A DNA stretch of 11,680 nt from Methanobacteriaceae archaeon (GTDB lineage Archaea > Methanobacteriota > Methanobacteria > Methanobacteriales > Methanobacteriaceae). Positions 1 to 7,694 of this stretch are shown piece after piece; position 1 is the stretch's first letter; every line of letters begins with the position of its first letter. Location of the stretch: NCBI GenBank assembly GCA_030693105.1, contig JAUYBK010000153.1:1-11680 (forward strand), in the 5' to 3' direction. The translations under genes were made by a program, and so were the position numbers. The notes under the pieces are model-generated. The model made no database searches and had not been told where the DNA came from. It worked only from the letters and a program-made list of their open reading frames with translations.

Positions 1-681
1 AAACACCAAACTGGTAATCCCGATCCCTATCGTCTGGAGAGAGAAAAATCGAACCAAATTGCCATGAAATTTCTTTTTCCAATAAAAATCCTTTTAAAAA
101 AGGATCCCAGTCTCAAAAACTACTTAAAAGCAGCCATTGCGGGTAACGTACTGGATTTTGGAGCATTAGGCCTTGATTCAGATATTGAAGGTATGTTCAT
201 GTCTACCATGGAAAAGGATTTGTCAGTTGACCACTCCTCAAAACTGGAAGAAGAACTTAAAGCAGCGCGCAATGTATTATACCTGGCTGATAACGTGGGA
301 GAAATAGTATTCGACAAGTTACTTATCGAAAAACTCCACGAATATGGTGTCACGGTCACGGTGGCTTTAAAAAAGATGCCCATCCTCAACGATGCCTGTC
401 TGGAGGAAGCACTGGAAATTGGATTGGACAAGGTCGCAAAACTCACCACCACTGGCACGGATTCGGTGGGAGTGATTTATGGGGATGTTTCAAACGAATT
501 CTTGGACCTATTTTATAATTCTGATTTGATAATTGCCAAGGGGCTGGGAAACTATGAGGGCCTCACTGCCATGGATTTAAAGGATAAAAAGATATTTTCA
601 CTTCTTAATGCTAAGTGTACACCTATAGCTCGTGATATTGGTGTTAAAAAGGGAGAAAACGTTGTTTTGAAATTAAATTAA
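1..681 (+). CDS. DUF89 family damage-control phosphatase-like protein (5' partial)
   Basis: The reading frame is open from base 1, so the gene begins upstream of the window and the ATG at 64 is internal: the codons before it read TGNPDPYRLEREKSN, a typical conserved DUF89 segment. About 226 residues are visible; the family usually has about 280-300, so roughly 60 N-terminal residues are missing. Hallmarks are GNVLDFG (visible residues 48-54), ADNVGE (96-101, with the Asp-Asn pair that binds the metal) and KGLGNYEG (180-187). DUF89 proteins are metal-dependent phosphatases thought to remove damaged or over-abundant phosphometabolites in the cytoplasm; the natural substrate of the archaeal members is not known to me. 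No transmembrane segment. Ends in TAA, 80 bases before the thioredoxin gene. Family assignment is firm, substrate unknown. Confidence 0.88.
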   Translation, partial: KHQTGNPDPYRLEREKSNQIAMKFLFPIKILLKKDPSLKNYLKAAIAGNVLDFGALGLDSDIEGMFMSTMEKDLSVDHSSKLEEELKAARNVLYLADNVGEIVFDKLLIEKLHEYGVTVTVALKKMPILNDACLEEALEIGLDKVAKLTTTGTDSVGVIYGDVSNEFLDLFYNSDLIIAKGLGNYEGLTAMDLKDKKIFSLLNAKCTPIARDIGVKKGENVVLKLN

Positions 682-708
682 TGGGCTTTCATTGTCAAAT
701 CAAGAGCT

Positions 709-717
709 ATTAAATAA
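709..717 (+). promoter_or_regulatory. Candidate TATA box for the thioredoxin gene
   Basis: The AT-rich block TATTAAATA lies about 45 bases before the thioredoxin start. An archaeal start of transcription about 25 bases downstream would leave a leader of about 20-25 bases that still contains the GAGG ribosome binding site at 754-757. No purine-rich BRE stands out, so this is a weak call. Confidence 0.3.
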
Positions 718-761
718 AAACAGCAGCAATATTTATTAATTTTCAAAGTCAATGAGGAACC

Positions 762-1187
762 ATGAACAAAGCAATTCCTATTATTGGGATTATTCTTTTC
801 TTGTTGGTAATAGTGTATGCTGCTATAGCGTTATCAGGCCCAGATACAACTTCTACCAACTCCTCAAATATTTTCTGGAGCACAGACCTAAACAGCGCGC
901 TTCAACAAGCAAAAACAACCAATAAAATGGTGTTCATCGACTTTTATGCCGACTGGTGTGGATACTGCCGGCAGATGGATCAAGACACTTACACCGACCC
1001 CCTGGTTCAAGAAAGGCTGGCCCAGAGCTACATCGCAGTTAAAATTGACACGGATAAAAATCCGGATTTAAGTGCTAAATACGGTATTATAGGATTACCT
1101 ACCATGGTAATTTTAGACTCCAATGGCCAAGAGATAAAGAGAATTTCAGGTTATCAATCAGCTGACCAGTTACTAAGTCAACTATAG
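762..1187 (+). CDS. Membrane-anchored thioredoxin-fold protein
   Basis: A 141-residue thiol-disulfide oxidoreductase. Residues 5-25 form one hydrophobic helix (signal anchor or uncleaved signal peptide), followed by a Ser/Thr-rich linker to about 37 and a thioredoxin fold. The active site is WCGYC (Cys66, Cys69) after a VFIDFYAD strand, and the cis-proline loop GLPT (Pro113) is present. The WCxYCRQMD...T pattern resembles the C-terminal domain of DsbD and TlpA/DsbE-like reductases more than cytosolic thioredoxin. The fold is expected outside the membrane. A GAGG ribosome binding site sits 4 bases before the ATG. The next gene, 10 bases downstream, is CcdA, the usual electron donor for such proteins, so the two very likely form one reducing relay. 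The target protein is unknown; cytochrome maturation or general disulfide repair are both possible. Confidence 0.9.
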   Translation: MNKAIPIIGIILFLLVIVYAAIALSGPDTTSTNSSNIFWSTDLNSALQQAKTTNKMVFIDFYADWCGYCRQMDQDTYTDPLVQERLAQSYIAVKIDTDKNPDLSAKYGIIGLPTMVILDSNGQEIKRISGYQSADQLLSQL

Positions 1188-1197
1188 GGGTATTTGG

Positions 1198-1806
1198 ATG
1201 GAAACTGGCTTGATTTTATCATTTTTGGCTGGAATAGCGTCCATATTATCGCCCTGCGTTCTACCACTCATACCAATTGTAATGGGGCAGTCACTTCTCA
1301 ATAGGGATATAAAAGAAATTTTAGCTTTCACTGGAGGGTTCTTCATCATATTTGCAGTAATAACTGTACTAACAGTGATATTCACTGCTGCAATCAACTT
1401 CTATCTTTTATATTTCAGGATAGTGGCAGCCATACTTCTAGTCGTGGTGGGATTATTTTTCATCTTCAGTCCCCGGCTTCCTAACTTATCATTTACTGTC
1501 CCTAAGGTGGATGGAATTAAGGGTTCCTTTTTATTGGGCTTGCTAACTTGCTTGGCCTGGTCGCCCTGTTTTGGCCCCTATATAATCGCTGTGGCTGCTT
1601 TAAGTGCAGCTACGGGTAATGTTATCTACAGTGCCCTTAACATGATTCTATTTGCAGGAGGTTTCTCTCTCAGCATATTTGTTATAGCTTTCTTGGCATC
1701 TAAATTAGATTTCCAACCATTATCTAAATATTCAAGTGCTGTAAGAATTATTTCTGGTATCATAATTTCTATTGCGGGAATTTACATGCTTTGGGGAGCT
1801 TTATAA
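1198..1806 (+). CDS. ccdA: CcdA-family transmembrane thiol-electron transporter
   Basis: A 202-residue integral membrane protein with about six hydrophobic helices (roughly 5-30, 40-65, 70-91, 108-135, 140-165 and 180-200). The two diagnostic cysteines are in LSPCVLPLIP (Cys20) in the first helix and WSPCFGPYI (Cys124) in the fourth; they pass electrons from cytoplasmic thioredoxin to an extracytoplasmic thioredoxin-fold protein. The length fits short prokaryotic CcdA rather than full DsbD. An extra Cys118 lies in the same helix. The gene starts 10 bases after the thioredoxin gene, with GGGG at 1187-1190 as ribosome binding site, so co-transcription is near certain. The ATG at 1198 is kept because the first helix begins immediately after it. 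I use the symbol in the family sense only. Confidence 0.9.
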   Translation: METGLILSFLAGIASILSPCVLPLIPIVMGQSLLNRDIKEILAFTGGFFIIFAVITVLTVIFTAAINFYLLYFRIVAAILLVVVGLFFIFSPRLPNLSFTVPKVDGIKGSFLLGLLTCLAWSPCFGPYIIAVAALSAATGNVIYSALNMILFAGGFSLSIFVIAFLASKLDFQPLSKYSSAVRIISGIIISIAGIYMLWGAL

Positions 1807-1831
1807 CTTGAAAAAGAGAAGGAGAATAATA

Positions 1832-2668
1832 ATGAAGGTAGGATTTATAGGGTTTGGAGAATTAGCTTCCACCTTGGCCAATGGACTATTAACAGCAGGA
1901 TTGGAAGTGTACACCTGCCGGGAAGGGAGAAGTAGTCGAACCAAAGATTTAGTCAATTCCACCGATGTTGAACTGTGCAAAAGTAATTACGAACTGGTTA
2001 AAACTGTCGAGGTGGTTTTATCTGCTGTATCACCATCTCAAACAGTCTCCGTTGCCCGGGAAGTGGGTCATGTGGAGGGGATATATGTAGATCTTAACAA
2101 CGTATCCCCATCAACTGTGCAGGAAGCGTTAAATCACGTTGGAACTTCTAATACGGTGGACGCAGCTATCATGGGTAGCGTAAGAAAGAAAGGTTTGAAA
2201 GTTAAAATTATAGCTTCTGGTGGAGCAGCAGACCAATTCGCCCAATTGAACCAGTACGGTATGAACATAGAAGTCATTGGATCCAAACCGGGCCAAGCAT
2301 CTGCCATTAAAATGTTAAGGAGTGCCTATACCAAGGGGGTCTCTGCACTTTTAACTGAATCATTATACGTTGCTTATAAAATGGGCCTTGATGAAGAAGT
2401 CCTTAAATACATAACCCAAACGGAAGGTCCCTATTTCAAAGAATCTGCAGTTTCAAGGATCAAAAGCAGTGCCTACCATGCTAAAAGAAGGTCCGAAGAG
2501 ATGGAAGAAGTGGTAGCCATGATACGCGAAGAAACTGAACCTGTGATGAACCAGGCTACATTAGAATTTTTTGGTGCACTGGCTCAAAAACTTGAAAAGC
2601 CTAGCCAAAGGCCAACCAGTATGGCCCACGTATTCCGGATGTTAGAAGAATCAAATAATCAGGGTTAA
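1832..2668 (+). CDS. NAD(P)-binding dehydrogenase-like protein with DUF1932 C-terminal domain
   Basis: A 278-residue cytoplasmic protein of the beta-hydroxyacid / 6-phosphogluconate dehydrogenase type. The N-terminus MKVGFIGFGELAS is a Rossmann dinucleotide-binding motif (GxGxxA, residues 7-12). The helical C-terminal half from about 160 starts with a Lys (Lys160 in SAIKMLRSAYTKG) at the place of the catalytic Lys of this superfamily; the segment ending in PTSMAHVFRML is typical of DUF1932. I chose the ATG at 1832: AAGGAG lies 7 bases before it and the Rossmann strand starts at once, while an upstream ATG at 1772 would overlap ccdA and add a basic, non-conserved stretch. It follows ccdA by 25 bases and is probably in the same transcript. 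The substrate is unknown; a functional link with the thioredoxin pair is not evident. Confidence 0.88.
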   Translation: MKVGFIGFGELASTLANGLLTAGLEVYTCREGRSSRTKDLVNSTDVELCKSNYELVKTVEVVLSAVSPSQTVSVAREVGHVEGIYVDLNNVSPSTVQEALNHVGTSNTVDAAIMGSVRKKGLKVKIIASGGAADQFAQLNQYGMNIEVIGSKPGQASAIKMLRSAYTKGVSALLTESLYVAYKMGLDEEVLKYITQTEGPYFKESAVSRIKSSAYHAKRRSEEMEEVVAMIREETEPVMNQATLEFFGALAQKLEKPSQRPTSMAHVFRMLEESNNQG

Positions 2669-2677
2669 TATCAAAGG

Positions 2678-2700
2678 TAACTCTATTAATTTGTGAGTTA
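2678..2700 (+). terminator. Possible terminator hairpin after the DUF1932 gene
   Basis: TAACTC (2678-2683) pairs with GAGTTA (2695-2700) across an 11-base loop, 9 bases after the stop codon, followed by T-rich sequence (TTCTATAAATTCTTT). Archaeal termination depends mainly on U-rich tracts, so the hairpin may be incidental. Confidence 0.3.
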
Positions 2701-2777
2701 TTCTATAAATTCTTTAATTATATTACCGGGAACTTACAGAATTATATTTATCAATTGATAGTTTTTGGTGCATCTTC

Positions 2778-2969
2778 ATGAAAAATGAGCTAATGAAAGA
2801 ATGTCACGAAGCCCTTCAGGAGTTGGTGGGCAAGAAGATCCTTGACATTAAGTTTGAAGCCCGGAACAGAGATTGTTGGAGGTTTTACATAGAAAGTGAC
2901 GGGGGAAAGTTTGTAATGACCTTCTGTCAGGACTGGCAATGTCCTGTGGTGGAAATGAGAGACCGTTAA
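2778..2969 (+). CDS. Unrecognised 63-residue protein
   Basis: A small protein I do not recognise. GGTG at 2767-2770 stands 7 bases before the ATG, a good archaeal ribosome binding site, and the composition looks coding. An N-terminal amphipathic helix (residues 1-18) is followed by what reads as a beta sheet: KKILDIKFEA, CWRFYIES and KFVMTFCQDW. It has four cysteines (9, 33, 50, 55), not arranged as CxxC pairs, and no membrane segment. It has a separate upstream spacer of 109 bases, so it may have its own promoter (an AT-rich block at 2702-2712 could serve). Its TAA ends at the base before the stop codon of the convergent nucleotidyltransferase gene begins. Confidence 0.7.
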   Translation: MKNELMKECHEALQELVGKKILDIKFEARNRDCWRFYIESDGGKFVMTFCQDWQCPVVEMRDR

Positions 2970-4259
<1,290 letters not shown>

Positions 4260-4486
4260 AAAATACTCACCTTTTGCAAATCAAAGCTTAATATGTGATA
4301 TTTCTTTAATTAATGTCATATTTGCACTTTTTAATAGAATATTCAGTACCAAAAAGGTTGTATAAACTAAAAACCCGTAAATACTAAATTTTAGATTAAA
4401 CTAATTTAATATAACATATTATTACAATTTAATTATTAATTGATTCAATGTAATTTTTTGTTTATTATACCTACTAAAAATTTTTT

Positions 4487-5113
4487 TTATGAATCTTCCA
4501 TGAATGCATTACTAATAACACCATTTTCTGTCCCTAAAATTCTTTCAATAAAATCGAAAATTACCATAAATCTCCTTTTAAATTCATCTGAGTCATGATC
4601 AGCACTATCCACTCCCTGTAAAACCATAGCCGAGATTCCATTAAATGCTTTAGCAGCATAGTCAGGGTATTGGGTGTTGAAAATCCCTTCATCCACACCC
4701 TCTTTAAATATATGGGCTAGTGGTCCCACTGTTTCAAAAGGAATTCTTTGTTCAAATTTACGCTGCAAGTGAACGTTCTTTTCATCATTTACGTATTGCA
4801 TGATACCTCTTGTATCATTCCTAAAGGATACTGAAAACTCAAAAATCTTCACAAGTTTATCCAATGCATTTAGATTATAATCTTTAGAAATTTTTTCCAT
4901 GCTTTCAACTATAATACTGATATATTTATTAGTTATTTCATCTAAAACTGCTTCTTTAGACTTAAAATAGTAGTAAAAAGTGCCCTGGGCAACTCCTGCA
5001 TGGTTAACGATGTCTGAGATTAGGGTATCATCATAGCCTTTCTCTAGAAATAATTGTTCAGCTATATCAATAAGTTCTTGGCGTCTTTCTTCTGGACTTT
5101 TAGTAACACGAAT
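4487..5113 (-). CDS. TetR/AcrR-family transcriptional repressor, apparent ATT start
   Basis: Read from 5113 the frame gives an intact 208-residue TetR protein. The N-terminal helices RVTKSPEERRQELIDIAEQ lead into the helix-turn-helix LISDIVNHAGVAQGTFYYYF (residues 31-50) and the usual KSKEAVLDE; residues 72-208 are the ligand-binding and dimerisation domain. Starting at the first ATG of the frame (4900) would delete the whole DNA-binding domain, so that start is wrong. The frame is closed by TAG at 5143-5141 and contains no ATG, GTG or TTG before 4900. AGGAGG (5128-5123) lies 9 bases before an ATT codon at 5113, just where homologues would have Met-Arg-Val. It follows the glycosyltransferase by 39 bases and very probably represses that operon through the palindrome at 6403-6418. 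Confidence 0.85.
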   Translation of the reverse strand: MRVTKSPEERRQELIDIAEQLFLEKGYDDTLISDIVNHAGVAQGTFYYYFKSKEAVLDEITNKYISIIVESMEKISKDYNLNALDKLVKIFEFSVSFRNDTRGIMQYVNDEKNVHLQRKFEQRIPFETVGPLAHIFKEGVDEGIFNTQYPDYAAKAFNGISAMVLQGVDSADHDSDEFKRRFMVIFDFIERILGTENGVISNAFMEDS

Positions 5114-5122
5114 GGAATCATT

Positions 5123-5128
5123 CCTCCT
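5123..5128 (-). promoter_or_regulatory. Strong ribosome binding site that decides the TetR start
   Basis: AGGAGG on the minus strand, within AAAGGAGGA. An ATG abuts it directly at 5121-5119 but is in another frame, reads only 19 codons to a stop, and has no spacer. The correctly spaced codon is ATT at 5113, in frame with the TetR domain. Confidence 0.7.
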
Positions 5129-5152
5129 TTTAAATGGTAACTATTCTGATGA

Positions 5153-6355
5153 TTATTTTCCAGTTTTATTTATTAATGATTGGATTGCCATTACTGCACT
5201 CTTCAAACCATTTTCTTCACGTATTTTAAGACCTATTTTATCAGCATTTTCCCTAATTACATGATTATTCAGAGATTCTGTAATCCCCTTAGACAGTTTT
5301 TCAGCGGCAAGCTCCTTTCTAGGTATAGGGTGCGTTGCAACACCGAGAGAATAGATACGCTCAGCCCAAGCAAACTGGTCAATCATATATGGCACTGGAA
5401 TAGAAGGCAGCCCTGCTTTTAAAACTTCAGCAGTCGTGCCCAGACCGCAGTGATGAACAACACAGGAACTATAACCAAACAACCAATCGAAGGGAATCTC
5501 CTGAATCAAATATATATGTTCTGGAATTTTGCCATCATATCTTTCTGTATTTAGAATAATTGCCCTGGAACCTGCTAGCTGGACTCCTTCAAAAAGAATA
5601 TTCAAAAGTGAATTATTATCTTCTTCACTCCAACCTGCAGATCCGAAGCTTATGAATATTGGGGGTTCGTCTTTTTCTATAAACTTTTGAAGATCTTCAA
5701 GTGGAGAATAACTTGATGAAGCCTCTAAATACCAATAACCAGAAATTACATTCTTGGATGTCCAGTTATTACTTGGCTTAACTACATGTTGACTCATGGG
5801 TAAAAGTATCAATTGAGGATTGTTTGATTTACTGGAGGGGGGAGCACCAATTTCTTTCCTAAATTGTTCATATTTTCTCCCCATTAGGAAATATAAAGCT
5901 AATTTTTCAACGATTAATCCGATATTTAGTCTCATATTTTTTGTGAATTTCTTTTCTGCCATGGTTGGATCTATTACCACGCTGATAAAGGGTTTATTTG
6001 CTATATCGGCTTCAGCTAAACCAAAACTTCCATATCCTATTACCAAATCATAAAGAGGGCAGAGTTTCTGTAAAGTATTCGTTTGCTCCCTAACTCCCTT
6101 GAAAAAAAAGTTAGTTCCAAGTTTTGCTGCTTTCATAGTGTTTTTTGCATTCATTATCTCTTGTAATTCATTTATTCCATCTTCAGGGTTGCCTTCAAGG
6201 GAATAACAATCAATACCATATGATTCACCTAATTTTTGGAATTTACTATTTAAAGCAACAGTTACTTCATACCCCTCATCTTTGAGTGCCGTCGCCAGTG
6301 CAAAAAAAACCTGCACATCCCCGCGCACACCCATAACTGGTAATAATATCTTCAT
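5153..6355 (-). CDS. UDP-sugar-dependent glycosyltransferase (GT1/GT28-like, macrolide or sterol type)
   Basis: A 400-residue GT-B glycosyltransferase. The N-terminal domain begins MKILLPVMGVRGDVQVFFALA, the GVRGDVQ acceptor-side loop known from sterol and antibiotic glucosyltransferases; the C-terminal donor domain has PIFISFGSAGW (232-242), HHCGLGTTAEVLKAGLPSIPVP (301-322) and YMIDQFAWAERI (323-334), the diphosphate- and sugar-binding motif. The usual HHGGxGT appears as HHCGLGT, with Cys303 for Gly. No signal peptide; likely cytoplasmic or membrane-peripheral. Such enzymes attach sugars to lipids, sterol-like compounds or toxic small molecules. GGAGGT is 5 bases before the ATG. It is first in an operon with a TetR repressor, with an operator at its promoter, which favours inducible modification of a hydrophobic ligand. 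Donor and acceptor cannot be read from sequence. Confidence 0.86.
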   Translation of the reverse strand: MKILLPVMGVRGDVQVFFALATALKDEGYEVTVALNSKFQKLGESYGIDCYSLEGNPEDGINELQEIMNAKNTMKAAKLGTNFFFKGVREQTNTLQKLCPLYDLVIGYGSFGLAEADIANKPFISVVIDPTMAEKKFTKNMRLNIGLIVEKLALYFLMGRKYEQFRKEIGAPPSSKSNNPQLILLPMSQHVVKPSNNWTSKNVISGYWYLEASSSYSPLEDLQKFIEKDEPPIFISFGSAGWSEEDNNSLLNILFEGVQLAGSRAIILNTERYDGKIPEHIYLIQEIPFDWLFGYSSCVVHHCGLGTTAEVLKAGLPSIPVPYMIDQFAWAERIYSLGVATHPIPRKELAAEKLSKGITESLNNHVIRENADKIGLKIREENGLKSAVMAIQSLINKTGK

Positions 6356-6394
6356 TTTAAACCTCCCACTTTTTAATTAATAAAATGGAAACAA

Positions 6395-6401
6395 TTATAT
6401 A
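6395..6401 (-). promoter_or_regulatory. TATA box of the glycosyltransferase-TetR operon
   Basis: Minus-strand TATATAA. Transcription starting about 25 bases downstream (near 6373) would give a leader of about 18 bases holding the GGAGGT ribosome binding site at 6366-6361. The palindromic operator touches its upstream edge, where the BRE would be. Confidence 0.65.
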
Positions 6402-6402
6402 T

Positions 6403-6418
6403 TGACTGATGTCAGTCA
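6403..6418. promoter_or_regulatory. Palindromic operator, probable TetR binding site
   Basis: TGACTGA-TG-TCAGTCA: two perfect 7-base arms with a 2-base spacer, the size and symmetry of TetR-family operators. It sits one base upstream of the TATA box of the operon that encodes the TetR protein, so a bound dimer would block TBP/TFB loading. Site and symmetry are seen; that this TetR binds it is inferred. Confidence 0.72.
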
Positions 6419-6419
6419 T

Positions 6420-6530
6420 TTTATATTATTTGATATAAATAGTTTCCGGAATGATGAAGATCCCGAAGAATTCGACGAAAAGAAAAGAAAAAAAACTTCT
6501 AAATTATCTAAACAGTTTTTAGAATCATAA
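6420..6530 (+). pseudogene. Probable C-terminal gene remnant
   Basis: One frame is open up to TAA at 6528-6530 and ends with a strongly charged, protein-like tail (RNDEDPEEFDEKKRKK then TSKLSKQFLES). There is no start codon with a ribosome binding site in this frame, and upstream it runs into the glycosyltransferase promoter. It looks like the last 35 or so codons of a gene whose front has been lost. I do not recognise the family. It could also be chance reading of A-rich DNA. Confidence 0.3.
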
Positions 6531-6575
6531 AGATTTAGGAAAAAGAAATACGTAATAACTTAAAGATTATTGGAT

Positions 6576-6800
6576 ATGAAGTTCAAAGTCTTTGTCAGTG
6601 GAAACCAGACAGAATTAGTAGAAGAAAGGTTTGCTGTAAAAGATGCTATTGGAAACACTCCTATAATTAAGGGTTTTTTCCAGCCTTTTTTATTTTAAGA
6701 TTTACCTGCTAGTGGTCATGATGCAGTTTCAACATTTTTAGATGAGGTAAAAACTAGTGATGTATTTACTGCGTTATATGCAATTGAAGGATATTTCTAA
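6576..6800 (+). pseudogene. Broken DUF4062-like N-terminal domain
   Basis: From ATG 6576 the frame reads KFKVFVSGNQTELVEERFAV, the opening of the DUF4062 domain found at the N-terminus of large ATPase and AlbA_2-type defence or regulatory proteins. It stops at TAA 6696-6698, but the same frame carries on with DLPASGHDAVSTFLDEVKTSDVF, the next conserved stretch (family pattern F-E-x-x-PAS). The TAA stands exactly where the family has Glu, so a single GAA-to-TAA change explains it. The frame ends for good at 6798-6800 after 74 codons, where an intact protein would continue for several hundred residues. No good ribosome binding site precedes it. I conclude it is a decayed remnant and not expressed as a functional protein. 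Family recognition is from memory. Confidence 0.65.
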
Positions 6801-6992
6801 ATCCTATTTGGATTTTTTGGATGGTATTTGGGTGCTTATTTTTTAATGTCAGAACACCCTAAAATACAAATACATGGTTTTGTGATGGTGATTTTGCTAA
6901 TTGTTTTTAGTATTGTACTTATAATAACAGGTAGAAGGGATAAAAAGGAATTTAAAGATTGGAAAATAGAAAATGGAGTAGACATAAGTTAA
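6801..6992 (+). pseudogene. Remnant of a small membrane protein
   Basis: Directly after the stop at 6800, and in the same frame, 63 codons run to TAA at 6990-6992. They read as two membrane segments (ILFGFFGWYLGAYFL and HGFVMVILLIVFSIVLIITG) and a charged tail (RRDKKEFKDW). An ATG at 6846 lies between the two segments, with only a distant GGGTG before it; starting there would give 48 residues with one membrane helix. Because the first hydrophobic segment lacks a start, I read this as the 3' part of a truncated gene, but a real 48-residue membrane protein from 6846 is possible. Confidence 0.4.
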
Positions 6993-7018
6993 AAGAGATG
7001 TTTAATCAACCATAGCCG

Positions 7019-7165
7019 TCACTTGAGTATGGCAATGAGTATTAATATAAATATGAGGATGACTGCAGCTCCTCCAATAAGCCGGTTTCTTATTGATGTC
7101 TGGCATTCAGGACAATAAGAGGCTGCATCGTCCTTTTTTTTACCACATCTTTGACAGTTTGCCAT
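7019..7165 (-). CDS. Zinc-ribbon protein with one C-terminal membrane helix (48 residues)
   Basis: A very short gene with a clear design. The N-terminus MANCQRCGKKKDDAASYCPEC has two CxxC knuckles (Cys4/Cys7 and Cys18/Cys21), a zinc ribbon; residues 29-47 are a continuous hydrophobic helix ending in Lys. Proteins of this zinc-ribbon plus helix form are common in methanogens and mostly uncharacterised; the ribbon would face the cytoplasm. The start ATG at 7165 is directly before the first knuckle; the ribosome binding site is weak (a GGAT-like stretch). It is the last of three co-oriented small genes, 60 bases after the 101-residue gene. Function unknown; a role in holding a partner at the membrane is a guess. 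Confidence 0.75.
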   Translation of the reverse strand: MANCQRCGKKKDDAASYCPECQTSIRNRLIGGAAVILIFILILIAILK

Positions 7166-7225
7166 ATGAAATCCAAGGCATGTAAATCAACGTATTTCTC
7201 AATGATTAATGTATCATTTTAGAAT

Positions 7226-7531
7226 TTATATCCCTTTTTTATCAGGACGCCGTGGTTTTTCAGATGCACCTTTCCCTGCTCTTTTTCCTAGACTTGTTTT
7301 TTGAGCTCCACTGGTCTCTTTGTGAGATACGGGCCTTATTAGTCCACGCTGCAAGACGAAATCTTTTTCTAACAACTTATCTAGAACATCCTGGAAATCT
7401 TTGCGGGTTAAATCCGGAAATTTTTTTTTTAACAGGGAATATAATCTTTTTTCAAGGTAAACACCATTATGATCTTTTAATATGGCATTGGCCTTTGCCT
7501 CTATATTGGAAAGTTCATTATCAGGAGTCAT
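7226..7531 (-). CDS. Unrecognised 101-residue basic protein, possible winged-helix fold
   Basis: I do not recognise this family. GAGGTGA lies about 8 bases before the ATG, one of the best ribosome binding sites in the window, so expression is likely. Residues 1-65 are predicted mostly helical (SNIEAKANAILKD, LEKRLYSLLKKKF, TRKDFQDVLDKLLEKDFV) with a short strand (LQRGLIRPV), which is compatible with a small winged-helix DNA-binding fold. Residues 68-101 form a disordered, Lys/Arg/Gly-rich tail (14 basic residues or so), as in nucleic-acid-binding proteins. No cysteines, no membrane segment. It is 34 bases downstream of the four-Cys gene and upstream of the zinc-ribbon gene, on the same strand. 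DNA or RNA binding is an inference from charge and shape. Confidence 0.7.
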   Translation of the reverse strand: MTPDNELSNIEAKANAILKDHNGVYLEKRLYSLLKKKFPDLTRKDFQDVLDKLLEKDFVLQRGLIRPVSHKETSGAQKTSLGKRAGKGASEKPRRPDKKGI

Positions 7532-7565
7532 ATCCTATTTCACCTCTTAATATAAGTTATACTCT

Positions 7566-7694
7566 CTATTTGGGCCGGAAAGCATTCACCGGACATTCTA
7601 AAGTATCCATATCTCCTGGAACTTCTTGTCCGAAACAGTTTCCTTTCGTATCATCAACTGCTTCATAAAACTTGCATTCAAAACATTGGGGCAT
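7566..7694 (-). CDS. Four-cysteine mini-protein (42 residues), possible Fe-S or zinc binder
   Basis: A 42-residue protein starting MPQCFECKFYEAVDDTKGNC, with cysteines 4, 7, 20 and 34 (spacing CxxC-x12-C-x13-C). AAGGT (7705-7701) lies before the ATG and the codons look coding. The pattern recalls the small subunits of benzylsuccinate synthase and 4-hydroxyphenylacetate decarboxylase, whose four Cys hold a [4Fe-4S] cluster in a HiPIP-like fold; no glycyl-radical enzyme is visible here, so this may be a free-standing metal-binding relative. Zinc is the alternative. It is first of three small genes on this strand; a candidate promoter element (TAATAAAAAA at about 7738-7729) precedes it. Coding status is fairly sure, the ligand is not. 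Confidence 0.72.
   Translation of the reverse strand: MPQCFECKFYEAVDDTKGNCFGQEVPGDMDTLECPVNAFRPK

Noticed and set aside
1772..1831. Upstream ATG of the DUF1932 gene
   Set aside because: It would overlap the end of ccdA; AAGGAG and the Rossmann motif both point to ATG 1832.
4487..4900. A 137-residue protein starting at ATG 4900
   Set aside because: It is only the ligand-binding part of the TetR protein; the helix-turn-helix is encoded in frame just upstream.
7252..7668. Plus-strand 138-codon ORF
   Set aside because: It lies antisense over two better-supported minus-strand genes with ribosome binding sites and shows no protein-like pattern.
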